From Aradus depressus (taxonomy: Eukaryota; Arthropoda; Insecta; Hemiptera; Aradidae): a DNA stretch of 64,000 nucleotides. Positions within the stretch are counted from its first letter, which is position 1. Each line of letters begins with the position of its first letter. The notes beneath the pieces are model-generated. The model searched no databases, was not told the origin of the DNA, and saw only the letters and a program-made list of their open reading frames with translations. The translations under genes were made by a program, and so were the position numbers. Location: positions 25,905,079 through 25,969,078 of the forward strand of contig OY759215.1 of NCBI GenBank assembly GCA_963662175.1. Direction: 5' to 3'. Shown here in pieces: positions 10,206 through 20,869 of this stretch.

Positions 10206-10690
10206 AAGTTTTTAAGATTAGCCCGAACATCAAACAATCGCTGTCTCTTAATGTACGATATAGTATATAGGATATAACAGTGGCCCAGATGATCATCTGG
10301 GACTATTGACAGAGGTGATGTAAATAACCTTACTAATATGATTATTGTGAACATATTGTAATGAGTTGTGTTTAAATAGAGCTGTAGAGAGTCAAAGAAA
10401 GGATGTGGGCCTATGAAGCCAATCGGTGAGGCAACCAGCCATGACTGGAGTCAATAGGACGGCCCGCAGTCTCAAACCAACCCTTCGTCCTAGGCACCCT
10501 CCCTCTCAACAAGGCATATCATGGTGTGAAAAGGGCGACAGCGGACCCAACGTCCTATAGGGGGAAAAAATATCTCCAATATGGATTCATATAATAATAT
10601 TTCTCATTGAAATAAAAGACGTTGTCTTCCCACTGTTAAATTTGGGACCAGAACCAGCTTTCAGTATGTAGTAGCCTCTACAATGTACGG
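10206..10690. other. No gene seen
   Basis: The 10370-10560 part is GC-richer ('gcaaccagccatgactggagtc', 'gtcctaggcaccctcc') but stops break every frame; its origin is unknown. Confidence 0.35.
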
Positions 10691-10703
10691 GTGGCCTGTG
10701 CCA

Positions 10704-10732
10704 CTGATGATGACGCTGTTGCGTTGAATGTC
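10704..10732 (+). ncRNA. Hammerhead-like motif
   Basis: CTGATGA, T, GACGC-TGTT-GCGTT (five pairs including one G.T), then GAATGTC. It is preceded by tgtgcca, as at 26388-26394, which suggests a shared source repeat. Confidence 0.4.
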
Positions 10733-10734
10733 GT

Positions 10735-10993
10735 TTAGTTAGTTATTGTGACACATGCCCGGCCTTTAATTTCGAGGTCATACGGTCATGCCTTCTACTG
10801 TTTATTGAGTTTATTCACCTAGGGTAGGGGTCTTTAACGAGTACCTGATATCGTATAGGCTCGGAAACATCTGCTGAACGTTCCATCCGAAGGAAGGCGT
10901 GCTCAATATTTTGTTCAGCCCCAAATAAAAAACCTAAGGACCTCGGTTGAGTCGAACCCGCTATCATGAGCTCAATAAGCAATGAGCTACCGG
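10735..10993 (-). mobile_element. SINE, left half of a head-to-head pair
   Basis: Diverged reverse SINE with tail 'tagttattgtgac', body, and head ending at 'gagctaccgg'. Joined directly to the plus-oriented body at 10994. Confidence 0.85.
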
Positions 10994-11243
10994 GCCCTTA
11001 GTTTACTTTATCTAGGAGGTAAAATAAACTTAAGCACGCCGTCCTTCGGATGGGACGTTAAGCGATGGTCCCGAGCCTGTACGATGTCAGGTACTCGTTA
11101 AATACCCCAGCCCTAGGTGAATAAAAATTTACGGTTGGCAAAATGGAGGAGTCCCTTACCTAGAGTCGGGCTCATGTCCACTAAACCAATGAAAGAACGC
11201 TATGGTAGTAGGCGTTAAAGCCCGGGCACGAGTCACAATAATC
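10994..11243 (+). mobile_element. SINE, right half of a head-to-head pair
   Basis: Starts just after the position of the tRNA head (gcccttagttta) and runs through the body to 'gcacgagtcacaataat'. The lack of its own head suggests template switching or recombination between inverted copies. Confidence 0.85.
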
Positions 11244-12118
11244 AGGGGGTCGGAAAACATGAAATTCCCTCAATATCGAATTTCTGACAGATATAACTTT
11301 CCCGTATACTTTGTAATTTTAAAGTTGGAGGACAATTTATCGTTTGAAGGACTCCATGAATTTACAAATTTGCGCAAAAAATAATGATTAAAAAAAAAAA
11401 TTAACAATTTTTTGAGATGATTACCCCCATTTTTTTATCTAAACAAATTATTGCAGTTTTGGAGATAAAAATAAATTATTTTTTGATATTAACTATCTCT
11501 ACTAACCAATCGTCCTTGAAGTGACAAGAAAATATATCAATATTAATAGAATATTTAATATTTTAATTGGAAATTAATTAATGTTACCAGTTATTATAAA
11601 ATATAAATGATTACTAATTATTACTAATGATTACTAATAATTATTTATTATTTCTTCTTTCTATATATTTTCACAAAGAAGTTATCTTAGTTAAAAAGAA
11701 ACTATAGATAATAACTAAATGTATGGATGTGAATGATAATATTCTAGGATGATAGACCTAGAACATAGGTTGGATAGATATAATATAATCCTAGAAAACA
11801 TTTATGGAGGAGGAAAATAGTTTTGTGATGATAGTTTGGAGTATTAGGAGTACAGGAGAGGGGAGGAGCTCTGGGCGGCTCTATGAGAAACTAGACAAAT
11901 GTTACCACCACACGCCATTTTGTATCTGTCACAGAGCACAAAATGTATGAGAATAATGTGTACCGTTACGCAAATAACAGTTGGATGATGTATACATGAA
12001 CTAGCTAATCATATTATGTTTTGGATTCATAGGGAATAAATAAGTTAACTGGACTTATATTGATGGTTGAAATACATACCCGTAATAGGTCTCAAATGGT
12101 CTTAATATGTTTAAATAT
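11244..12118. other. Family A head relic, then no gene seen
   Basis: 11244-11325 is a reverse family A head (ggaaaacatgaaattcc, tataactttcccgtatac). The rest is AT-rich; 11820-11960 is less AT-rich but shows no long frame. Confidence 0.45.
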
Positions 12119-12128
12119 AAAAAAGTCA

Positions 12129-12455
12129 GGGCGGCGGTAGCTCAGTGGTATGCGTGGTTGTCTTCTGAGCTCAAGAACGTGGGTTCGAAACCCGACCGAG
12201 GCTCTTAGTTTATTTTATCTGGGAGGTAAAATAAACTAAATAAACACGCCGGTCCTTCGGATGGGAAGTTAAGCGATGGTCCCGAGCCTGTACTATGTCA
12301 GGTAGGTACTCGTTAAAGACCCCTTACCCTAAGTGAATAAAAATTTGGGGTGAGCAAAATTTTGGACTCACACAGTAGAGGTGGGCTCATGTCCACCAGA
12401 GTGATCTCGTAGTTAAAGCCCGAGCCATGAGTCATAAAACCTAACCTATCCTGTA
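12129..12455 (+). mobile_element. tRNA-derived SINE, 10-bp TSD
   Basis: Complete head (gcggtagctcagtggtatg), body with small indels, tail AACCTAACCTATCCT. Duplication aaaaaagtca at 12119-12128 and 12456-12465. Confidence 0.92.
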
Positions 12456-12597
12456 AAAAAAGTCATGTGTGAGTGAGCCGGTACTCACAAGAATTAATGT
12501 GTAAACATGTGCTTTATTTACAAAAATTTGGTGTCGTGCACTGATTTTATTACAATAATTGTAATAACAAATTATTTGTTTTATATAATTATTTGTT

Positions 12598-12662
12598 TTT
12601 ACCTTCCAGTTAAAATAAACTAAGGGCCTCGGCCGGGTTTCGAACCCCCGTGAGCTCAGAAG
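12598..12662 (-). mobile_element. SINE head fragment
   Basis: Reverse head region: 'taaactaagggcctcggccgg' and 'gtttcgaaccc' to 'gagctcagaag'; cut at the border with family F. Confidence 0.75.
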
Positions 12663-12665
12663 TTA

Positions 12666-13072
12666 TTAGTTATTATTATTATATATTATCAACAATATTA
12701 TATAATATCATATAATAATATATTATAATACAATGTATTATATTTTTTTTTTAGATTTACACTCCTATATTATTTTCTTTTACCACCAATTTTATTTATT
12801 GTTACAAATTTAAGCTATCGAAACATCTTAACCTAAAGGTTTCTTACTGAAACATCATTTTATAGTTCGTAATATTGATATTTTAGTTAAATTCACTACA
12901 ACGGTAAATATGATCAATAATGTTGTAAAAATACTATGTTATACCTTATTACGTTTTATGTTATGGTCGCGCGTGCAGCCAGTCCGACTCACACACACAT
13001 ACACATGTACATCAACGAGACATAGGCTGTGACATGGCTCCTACCGAGAGGTAAGATGTTTACACGTCAATA
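12666..13072 (+). repeat. Family F repeat, copy 1
   Basis: About 85-90% identical to 37148-37590 over about 400 bp. The core from 'acaaatttaagctatcg' to 'gttaaattcactacaac' is almost unchanged. It begins in an ATT-rich microsatellite and ends at 'taagatgtttacac'. No coding frame; the class is unknown. Confidence 0.8.
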
Positions 13073-13369
13073 ATTAGTCGATGTATTGGATAGTATATGT
13101 GTAATCTTTAATAGGTAAATATTACCTTGGTTATTACCTTATTAATTTTTTTAGCAGTTTTTTGGACTGTTTCCAGTTACAACTTCATAGTGGAGAAACA
13201 AGAACGTATTGTTGAAACTTATAATGAATAAATAAAAAAAAGTAACTTCGCTTTTTTTGAAATATTATCTACAAAACCGTAATGCCGAAATCGGTAATTT
13301 TCATACAAAATAAATAAATATCTCGAGAATTATGCAATATTTCTAAAAAAAAAAAGTGTTCTATTCATT
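13073..13369. other. No gene seen
   Basis: AT-rich, with no repeat family recognised. Confidence 0.4.
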
Positions 13370-13735
13370 AAACAAAGACTTATCGATACGAAATTTTATA
13401 TGTAAATCCAAAATTTTTATAAGGATGACACATCTATTTTCAGAAGAATCGGCCAAAGAGGGGGCCGAGGACACAAAAACATTAACGTTGATATAATGAT
13501 GCATCTTCACGAAATGTATAAAAATTCAAAATTGCATTTTGCGCGAAATCGGCTGAAGAGGAGGAGAGTTTCTACTGAAAAACCCTAATAACGGTCGATG
13601 TAATGAACATATCGACACGAAATTTAGTATAAGGATTTATAAGTCCCTGCGTAAGTCAATTATTGATTTTTAGCCCAAACGGTCGACTGGTTTCAGAGCT
13701 AGTATAAGTATATTGGCGATGATTCACCGATGACT
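13370..13735 (+). repeat. Family A repeat, tail half
   Basis: Three modules (cgatacgaaattttatatg, atgcatcttcacgaaatg, cgacacgaaatttagtat) and the tail ending 'gatgattcaccgatgactta'. Confidence 0.8.
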
Positions 13736-13739
13736 TATT

Positions 13740-14280
13740 AAGAATATTTCCTATCTTCCGTAGCTGTTTCAAATTCATAAATTTTGTTATTTTATTATTA
13801 TTCATTTTTATTTTTGGACTTCCAATAGCTGGTGGCAACTGTTGCCTCGCCAGCAACAAGGAGGACAGGCTTCATAAGTGTCTTGAGTGGCGTGAGAGAG
13901 GAAGGCCAACCAGCGGTAGCTTGTCAGTGTGAAACTTAATAATAATGTAAAGGGGTATCTGAGTACTTAGATAGTTTCAAAAAGTGAAGAGGAGTGCAAT
14001 TTGAGACTATAGTAAACGGAATGGTTCCACCTTTACTTCAGTCTCCTGGGAGGTTGTGGGGCAAGTGTGTCGAAGAAAGTGAGTGGATGTATGGATTTGG
14101 GTGTGAATGCAATTTGCTATGGAAACGTCTGTAAAGGTGCTGAATTGTGTCGTGTACTATGTTTATCATGAGGTTATAGTGGTGTTCTGTTGCTTAGTAT
14201 TGTGGGCATTGTGTGATGAGTAGAGAAACGCAGACATATTGTGGAAAATTGAAATATTGTCTATTCCACAAGGAGTGAAG
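13740..14280. other. No gene recognised
   Basis: Less AT-rich than average, with several GGTAAG/GTGAG-like words but no open frame that can be tied to a protein family. It lies just upstream of the 238-codon frame. Confidence 0.35.
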
Positions 14281-14290
14281 ACATTTACTA

Positions 14291-14319
14291 CCGGTTTCGG
14301 AATTACGCTATCATCAGGT
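14291..14319 (-). ncRNA. Hammerhead-like motif, degenerate stem II
   Basis: Minus strand reads CTGATGA, T, AGCGTAATTCC, GAAACCGGTAG. Core and a minimal stem III (ACC/GGT) are kept, but stem II no longer pairs. Downstream on the minus strand is 'ggaatagacaatatttcaattttccac', probably the end of the parent repeat. Confidence 0.4.
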
Positions 14320-14374
14320 TTAGTTATAAAGTAAGACAAGTTTGCTGAGTGCGAACCATTCTTATATATGTGTA

Positions 14375-14621
14375 GGTGATTTCCAAAACCAGCCATTTGT
14401 CCGTAAACAACTTTTGGGATAATCACCAAAAACTGATAAAAATTAACCGTTTTAAGTTGAAGTTCCGATTTTTTTTTTCATGGATGGGTAATAACTTTAT
14501 CTCTCATCTTGCAAACGTTGCCAAATATATTGTGGCTAGAAAATTTGCTATTTTTTATTTAAGTTTTCTAATAGCTACTTTTGGCACTCAACATGAGAAA
14601 TGGCTGGTTTTGGAAATCACC
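14375..14621. repeat. Perfect 24-bp inverted repeat
   Basis: Bases 14375-14398 are the exact reverse complement of 14598-14621, 199 bp apart. Both arms lie inside the long frame starting at 14376. No target duplication is seen next to the arms. Confidence 0.9.
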
Positions 14622-15092
14622 AACTCATATAAAGAATATATAGTTTTCCGACCTCCTGAATTTAAAAAAAACAATTGGCTCTTAAGAATACTATATGCGA
14701 AATTTCAAGACAATCCGACTATCCGTTACGAGCTAGAACAATTTTTATGCTTAGCCCTTCTCATAACCCACCCTCCCGTTCAAAATTTTCAGACGCCATA
14801 TAGCCTATTTTTCAATCTGGCTCTAAAGGATGCTACATTGCCAGCAGAACAAATTAGATCGGATAAATCTTTTTCAAGAATTCCTAAAATCCACTTTTTT
14901 AGCAGTATTTTTGTTCAAACAAAAAAACGGGTGGTACCTAATTTGATAAAATTCCTTTCAGATCATGTTTACGTTGATACGCTTCGATTGGCTCTAAAGC
15001 GGAGTCGAATACATATTTCGATCCCGAGATATCGTGCAGGAAAAATTGACCATGCAAATACGTACGTACATATGTATGCACACCTTACATAA
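14376..15092 (+). CDS. Orphan 238-codon open frame
   Basis: The longest open frame in the window. A TAG at 14373 precedes it and the first codon is GTG, so this is an open frame rather than a gene start; the first ATG is near codon 37 (WMGNNFISHL). So long a frame in AT-rich DNA is very unlikely by chance, so it is or was coding. Visible features are a hydrophobic stretch at about residues 50-68 (ARKFAIFYLSFLIATFG), a second one near residue 125 (FLCLALLITHPP), and a basic C-terminal part (LRLALKRSRIHIS). I recognise no domain. A family A head relic follows the frame at about 15108-15160, and a hammerhead-like motif precedes it, which favours a transposon-related origin. A lineage-specific gene or an old viral insertion cannot be excluded. 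Confidence 0.45.
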   Translation: MISKTSHLSVNNFWDNHQKLIKINRFKLKFRFFFSWMGNNFISHLANVAKYIVARKFAIFYLSFLIATFGTQHEKWLVLEITNSYKEYIVFRPPEFKKNNWLLRILYAKFQDNPTIRYELEQFLCLALLITHPPVQNFQTPYSLFFNLALKDATLPAEQIRSDKSFSRIPKIHFFSSIFVQTKKRVVPNLIKFLSDHVYVDTLRLALKRSRIHISIPRYRAGKIDHANTYVHMYAHLT

Positions 15093-15192
15093 AAAGATGA
15101 TGAAAATTTTGATTTCGATTTCACATTACATAAGTTCCCTATATGATGCGAAGTTAAAAAACATTGTCTATGAGTCAGTCTGTCTAGATCCT

Positions 15193-15440
15193 GCCAGATC
15201 ATATCGCCCACTACCAAAGCGCTCTTTCGTCACTCTGGTGGACATGAGCCCGACTCTACTATGGCAGTTCTAAATTTTGCTTACCCTAAATTTTTATTCA
15301 CCTACAGGGTAGGGGGTCTTTATCTAGAATCTGACATCGTACAGGCTCGGGGCCATCTTTTAACGTTCCATCCGAAGGACGGCGTGCTTAAGTTTATTTT
15401 ATCTCCCAGGTACAATAAACTATGGGCCTCGGCCTGGTTT
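15193..15440 (-). mobile_element. SINE, both ends truncated
   Basis: Reverse body from 'atatcgcccactaccaaagcg' to 'gggcctcggcctggtttc'; the tRNA head beyond box B and the tail are missing. Confidence 0.85.
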
Positions 15441-15746
15441 CATGGTAATTTATATTTTCTCTCCAACAAGGAGCACATCGCTGATAAGGTTCCTTCGACT
15501 GACATTTTACGCGAATCCACGAAATGACGGTTCTAATAAAAAATACCCGTTCACCGCCCACATGCTTCTTGAGGCGGCTGACATATCTAAAAGAGGTGTT
15601 ATTCTGTCTGTTATTATGTGCGCCCTAGATTACTATGTATTTTGACACCGTCTGACATATGAATCTCTTTCTTCACTCCCTCAGATCTAGATAAACCTGT
15701 GAAAAAGGCCGCCTCTTTACATTCAAAACATATTTCTTTCACATTT

Positions 15747-15965
15747 GTTACTTCCCCAGCTATATGAGGTATAGGGGAAGTTATGTAATCGGTTATAAAT
15801 TCAATGTTAAATTTTATGTTTCCCAAAGTCCTGATTCCAAAAATTAAAAAAAAAAAATCTGTCAATTTGTGTGTGTTTGTGAATATGATAATTCTCGTTA
15901 GAATGAAAACATCGACACGAAATTTTATATGTGTATCCAGAACATTCTTGTAAGGATAACATAAC
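15747..15965 (+). repeat. Family A repeat, head
   Basis: Head 'cttccccagctatatgag.tataggggaag', then 'gtaatcggttataaattcaatg' and 'gaaaacatcgacacgaaatttt'; interrupted by the SINE fragment that follows. Confidence 0.85.
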
Positions 15966-15971
15966 CCAAAA

Positions 15972-16150
15972 ACTCTTTAATGAGTACCTGATATCTTACG
16001 GGCTCGGGATAATAGCTTAACGTCTCATCCGAACGGCGTGCTTAAGATTTTTTCACCTCCCAGATAAAGAACCTAAGGGCATAGGCTGGGTTTCGAACCC
16101 GCAATCTTGGACTCAGTAGACAAGGTTACTTCTGAGCTACCGGCGCCCTA
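15972..16150 (-). mobile_element. SINE, 3'-truncated, diverged
   Basis: Reverse SINE from 'tttaatgagtacctgatatc' to the complete head 'gagctaccggcgccct', with box B as GGGTTTCGAACCCG reversed. Confidence 0.85.
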
Positions 16151-16805
16151 AAAATTTAATATGTGGATTCAGAAGCCCATATGTTAGTCAATTCAATCAA
16201 TACAAAAAAGTAATTGATTAATTCATTGATACATTGCCGATGATTCACCGACAACTCTTTTTTTCACAATTACTAACATACAAAGGGGACATTTGTACCC
16301 CCATACCAAATTTTGTAGCGAATCATACGTTTCATCAGTTATGAGGGTTATTGAATTAAGCTCCCCCCTCCGATCCCGTCTCTTCGGCCGATTTCCCTGA
16401 AAATCAACAGGTGTCGTCTATATGGCGTTTTGGGTACACATTTCGTGTCGATACATTCATTCTATCGAGACTTATCGTAAGCATTGAATGGGTAAAGTCC
16501 CTAGGAGTAAACACTAGCCCTACGAATACTTCGATTTGCGGTTTGACTTGAGCCACCTCCTTGTGATCCCCCTTTCCTTAGGCCGATTCCGTGAAAAATT
16601 ATTAGTCGTTCTTATAGGGGTTTTAAATACATATACAATTTCGTGTCGATACATTCATTTTATCGACAGTTTTCGTTTTCACAGACACAATAGGAGATTA
16701 TTTTATTTTTTTTTCAGTGGTCGGAAAACATTTCGGTGAAAACTCAACATGTAATTTCTCACCGATTATATAATTTCTCCTATACTTCCTTTATATCTGG
16801 GGAAG
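16151..16805. repeat. Family A tail, then an inverted copy
   Basis: 16151-16262 is a plus-oriented tail ending 'gattcaccgacaactc'. 16263-16805 is a minus copy with four 'cgtgtcgatacattcatt' modules and the head 'cctatacttcc.ttatatctggggaag' reversed. Confidence 0.8.
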
Positions 16806-16869
16806 TAAAATATAAAGAAAAAAATAAATATATATAAAGGATTGCACAAATCCCTTAACTAAATCTGAT

Positions 16870-17150
16870 TTGATTTAGTATAGGGGTAGTTTTGGGTAGG
16901 AGGGTGGGGGTATAAATATAATTTAGTGTGCCACTTGAGAGGGTGGTTGGGGTGGGTCATTAGGGTAGCATTAGGCTAGAAAGGGTTGGGTTGGTGAGTC
17001 ACGGGTATGGCATTAGTCCCATGGGACCCTGGGACCCAGGTCTTCACTCACCCAAACCGACAAGAAGGGCTATCGGCAAGGAAGGGCTACCAAAGAAATG
17101 TGTACTCTCTGGTTAACGATGTTATACTACTCAATGTGGCGTTTTAGTTA
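16870..17150. other. No gene seen
   Basis: G/T-rich sequence (gggtaggagggtgggggt, gggttgggttggtgag) and a short hairpin around 'catgggaccctgggaccc'. No frame. Confidence 0.4.
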
Positions 17151-17151
17151 C

Positions 17152-17340
17152 CCAGCTCTACAAAGTATAGGGTAAGTTAGGTAATGACAGAAATTTGATC
17201 TTGAATTGCCCCTGATTTTGGAGTTATCGTGTTCACAGACAGACAGGATTTTTTTTAAATATAATTTTTGGAATCCAATTTTGGAAAACATGAATTTCCA
17301 GAGAGAACTCAACATCGAATTTCTGTCCGATTACCGGAAA
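17152..17340. repeat. Two family A heads facing each other
   Basis: A plus head (cagctctacaaagtatagggtaag) stops near 17218 and a minus head region (ggaaaacatgaatttcc, tcaacatcgaatttctg) follows. Confidence 0.65.
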
Positions 17341-17359
17341 TTTTATATAAAATAATTAA

Positions 17360-17828
17360 TTGACGACCAAATCACATATACTGATGAGTGCGCCGGCTCG
17401 TCCCATGCTCATCAGGCCCATGTGGCTTTACGGCTGCGCTATCTGGGGTTCTGCCTCTGATCCTCAAATAAAACGTATTCAGACATTCCAAAATCGGGCC
17501 TTAAGAATATTCACCAGTGCGCCCTGGTTTGCCCGAAACAAAACTATACACGATGATCTTGAGATCCCTGAGGTGAAAAAATGTCTGCCTATGTGTGACG
17601 CCAGTCTGCTGCGGACCATGCAAGATCATCAAAATCCTCTGTTACGTGCCATCCCTCTCCACCTGCCTTCGCCAAGACCAGAACGTCGTCTGAAGAGGAA
17701 GCACCATAGCGACCTTAATCAAGAGGACTGACGCTGGTCAGCGGCCTCATTCAAGTGCCAGATTTTTTGTTTTATTTGATTTTAGCACAATTGAATGTAC
17801 AAAAATTGCCAATAAATGAGAAAAAAAA
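17360..17828 (+). pseudogene. Jockey-like non-LTR retrotransposon, 3' end
   Basis: The frame 17360-17731 encodes the C-terminal end of a Jockey-clade reverse transcriptase: LIRPMWLYGCAIWGSAS, IKRIQTFQNRALRIFTSAPW, FARNKTIHDDLEIPEVK, and a basic end RRLKRKHHSDL. The conserved YxCxIWG, QNKALR-type and APWFVRN-type blocks are established marks of this clade. The catalytic domain is absent (5' truncation). A short 3' UTR and an 8-base A tail after 'aataaatgag' end the copy, and a SINE head fragment follows immediately. Confidence 0.88.
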
Positions 17829-17829
17829 G

Positions 17830-17893
17830 TGTGCCGGTATCTCAGTGGTATGCGTGCTTGCTTAATTAATCTCAAGATCACACGTTCAAAACT
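17830..17893 (+). mobile_element. SINE head fragment
   Basis: tRNA-like head only: gccggtatctcagtggtatg, then 'gcgtgcttgctt' and a damaged box B (acgttcaaaac). Confidence 0.75.
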
Positions 17894-18120
17894 TTTTTCT
17901 TTTTTTTTTTGGTGCTCCTAACCCCCCGAGGGGGGTCGGTCACATCACCCTATTTTCGTTGGGGAATGAGTAACCTTCTCCAGTTTATTTATTTACAATA
18001 TTATACATGTTGCTGTGGACGGGCGTGGACCGACTCGATGGCTGCGGTCCATGGTCATCCTTGGTTTTCGGCGCTTTGAGCTCGGAATCATGTCGGGGGT
18101 TCCTCTTCTACTCGATACTG
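17894..18120 (-). mobile_element. Possible poly-A retroposon of unknown family
   Basis: A T-rich run at 17894-17911 would be the poly-A tail of a minus-strand insertion ending 'ctcggggggttaggagcacc'. The GC-rich part 18015-18110 has no recognised match. Confidence 0.3.
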
Positions 18121-18418
18121 AGGTCCCCGGTAGCTCAGTGGTATGCGTGCTTCTTACTGAGCTCAAGATTGTGAGTTCAAAACTTGGCCGAGGCCCTTTG
18201 TTTATTTTATCTGGGAGGTAAAAAAAAACCTAAGCATGCCGTCCTTCGGATGGGACGTTAAGCGATGGTCCCGAGTCTGTACGAATAAAACATTTAGGGT
18301 AGGCAAAAATTAGGAATCCCACAGTCGGGCTCATGTCCACCAGAGTGTTGAACGAGCGCTCTGGTAGTAGGCGATATGACCTTGTAGTTAAAGCCTGGGC
18401 ATGAGTCATAATAACTAA
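18121..18418 (+). mobile_element. SINE with an ATAACTAA-type tail
   Basis: Head 'ccggtagctcagtggtatgc', degraded box B (gagttcaaaac), body with a deletion between 'gtctgtacga' and 'ataaaacattt', and tail 'catgagtcataataactaac'. Confidence 0.9.
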
Positions 18419-18764
18419 CATATTCTGATTTCAGTCCGAAACCTCTTCGTAGAAAAATATTTTTAAATAAAGTGAGAGAGAAGATACTGCAACTAATGAA
18501 TTGAACTTTATTATTTATTTTTATCCTTAAATATCACTAACTTGACTATTTATTTTATTTATTCCAGGTGAGTGGATAATGTACTACCCTCCGTGGTCTT
18601 CTGCAGGAGGTAATGTATAACTGCATGTCCCAAGACACTGCAATAAGTGTCAAAGATTTAAACATGCATAACTGTGAAATTAGACTCATATAGATTTGTT
18701 TTGGTTCAAAGTTCTCTTATACTCCAAATTAGGGTAGAAAGGACGAGATCTTATATGCCGCTGC

Positions 18765-19245
18765 ACTTCTCTTGCACTTAAATCAACTCTGTTGCAACCA
18801 TAATTATTAGGGGGAAGGGTTAACACAAAAACTCTAATATCTGTCTTTGTAATCAATAAATATAAATTTCGTAGGTATGTAAATTCAATACCCCATAAGG
18901 AGAATACATTTTCCGGGGAATCAACAGAAAGGAAGGAACAGGACACTCAACTGCCGATGAAATTAATGGATCGTCATGAAATTTTATATTTAAATTGCAA
19001 GCCCCCCATAAGGTCACCCCACATTTTAAGGTTCTGCGACAGCGGCCGAAAGGAAGACGGATCAAAGGGGGCTTTACACTAAAATTTCTAAATTTTAATA
19101 TGTTCTGTGAAAGACACATAGACAGGAAATTGTTTTTCATTTTTGGAATAAAGTGATCGGAAAACATGAAATTTTAGTGGAAGCTCAACATCAAATTTCT
19201 GATGATTGATGACATAACTACCCCTTTGCTTAGCTGGGGAAGTAA
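18765..19245. repeat. Family A fragments in opposing orientation
   Basis: 18765-19100 is plus oriented (gttaacacaaaaactctaat, gtcatgaaattttatattt). 19105-19245 is the minus head (ggaaaacatgaaattttagtgg, gcttagctggggaag). Confidence 0.7.
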
Positions 19246-19450
19246 AAAAAATAAGAAAATTCATGCAAAAAGAGTATTGAGAAAGGAGGGGGCGAATGAA
19301 TGAACATTTAAAAAGATGACTCTGAGCTTTGAAGGGAGAACCTTTAAATTTATTGGTCCTTCTGTAAAAAGTTCCCGTTTTTTGAGAGGGGGCTGGTTTT
19401 TGGCTGGCCCCTAATTTCGGTAGTGATTACTCCACTTCAGTCGGATTTGT

Positions 19451-19470
19451 CCCCCCCCCCCCCCCCCCCC
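19451..19470. repeat. Poly-C run, 20 bases
   Basis: Uninterrupted run next to diverged family A text. Confidence 0.95.
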
Positions 19471-19609
19471 GTTTAATAATTCATAGAACCGCCGCGGGGA
19501 TCCAACTTTGCTTTTATCGCTGTGTTCTCGGCGAACCAGGTACGGAAGTCACACTGATTAATGGAACTTTGAGGCACTCATAACGATTCCAACTCCGACT
19601 AAATAACTT

Positions 19610-19815
19610 AAAGGGAAAAAGTCGTCGGTTAATCATGGGCAATGTACTTCCCTACAGTGAATTAATCAACTGTTTTCTTTTTTACTCAGGGACTTGAATC
19701 CATATACAAAATTTCATACATCGGCAGTTATTAGGGTTTTTCAGTTGAGCCCTCTTCTCTGATCCTACCGTTCCATTTAGCCAATTTGGCTATGAATTTC
19801 TACTTCCCCTGCTAT
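19610..19815 (-). repeat. Family A repeat, tail
   Basis: Begins 'aaagtcgtcggttaatcatgg' and 'aatgtacttccctacag', then 'catcggcagttattaggg'; cut by a SINE fragment. Confidence 0.8.
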
Positions 19816-19818
19816 ACA

Positions 19819-19890
19819 AGTCCACCAGAGTGACGAAAGAGCGCTCTGGTAGTAGGCGATATGACCTCGAAGTTAAAGCCCGGGCATAAT
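19819..19890 (+). mobile_element. SINE 3' fragment
   Basis: 'gtccaccagagtgacgaaag', 'tagtaggcgatatgacctcg', 'gcccgggcataataaat'. Confidence 0.8.
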
Positions 19891-20354
19891 AAATAACTAT
19901 AACTATTCCTATATTTCGTTTAGCTGGAAGAGCAAAAATAATGTTCTTTAATGGATTCATTTCTTAACTATTTTATAGTTTTATAATCTCAATGGATACT
20001 TTATATATATATCTACTTTCAGATGATTATTAACCTTACTGCTCCACTAAGATTTGCCCTCCCATTATAATAATAATGATGATAATAGGATACGTCACAA
20101 GAATATTTAAGATAGCTTATAATTTAGATACTTAAAAAGACATTATCTCTCAGAGTCTGACACATGCATTACAATTAACAATATTATTAAAAATAAAAAG
20201 AAATGAATAACTAAATAAATACCTACTTGAAAATATGAGTACGAAAATAATAATTTTGTATATAAAGTATATAATAAATACAGTAGATATATTTTTTTAA
20301 ATTTAATGAAAATTTTTACGAAAACTCTTCCGGAAGTGTCTTTTTCACGAAGAC

Positions 20355-20385
20355 ATTTCGGGACGTTCTCGCGTCCCATCCTCAG
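20355..20385 (-). ncRNA. Hammerhead-like motif, strong stem II
   Basis: Minus strand reads CTGAGGA, T, GGGACG-CGAGAA-CGTCCC, GAAATG. The six-pair stem II is perfect. The core is complete apart from the extra T. Confidence 0.5.
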
Positions 20386-20763
20386 GGCACAATGTGCGAA
20401 ATGTAAAAAAAATAAAGAAAACAGAATAACAATGAAAATTATAAAATATAAATATATAGAAATAAATAAATAAAATACTAATAAAAATACAAGAGAAAAT
20501 AAGAAGAAAAAAAGTAGTAGGAATATAAATAATAAAAAATAATGATTAAAACGTTGATTTGACAGACCTTAAAGAAGGGATATCTATGGAAAAACTCTAT
20601 TAAAAAAAAAAAAAAAAATTGAAACTATGTAATATTGTTTTTGGATATACATAAAACACGATTTTTTTATTATGGTTATTTCACTATTTTTGAACAATGA
20701 GAAAAAAATTCCTTTTCCGAATATAAGGTTGGTTTCATCTAACTTAAACGTTTCTCGTTGAAG

Positions 20764-20845
20764 TTAGAATTTTCTTATTGTTTCTACTGTCTTCAAGAAG
20801 TGAGGAAGGGCATTAAAGAAATTAATTCCTTTATGAGTAATCTTT
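20764..20845 (-). pseudogene. Retroelement protein C-terminal remnant
   Basis: Minus frame gives ITHKGINFFNALPHFLKTV then ETIRKF and a stop. A KGxxxFNxLP block followed by an F/K-rich stretch is usual at the C-terminus of many insect non-LTR reverse transcriptases. Homologous broken text occurs in minus orientation at about 42200-42280. Confidence 0.5.
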
Positions 20846-20869
20846 ATCAACAATTTTTTTTCAATGCAT

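Larger units (their letters stand above)
20060..20860 (-). mobile_element. Retroelement 3' end, copy 2, with hammerhead-like motif
   Basis: On the minus strand it runs from a protein remnant (20764-20845), through AT-rich sequence, to a hammerhead-like motif (20355-20385), and ends in an ATT-rich microsatellite near 20060. The order and text match 41656-42300. It lies just upstream of the Dok-7-like first exon. Confidence 0.65.

Noticed and set aside
15034..15645. Several 67-88 codon frames
   Set aside because: They read through a SINE in the wrong frame (for example FAYPKFLFT is translated SINE body and appears at other SINE copies).
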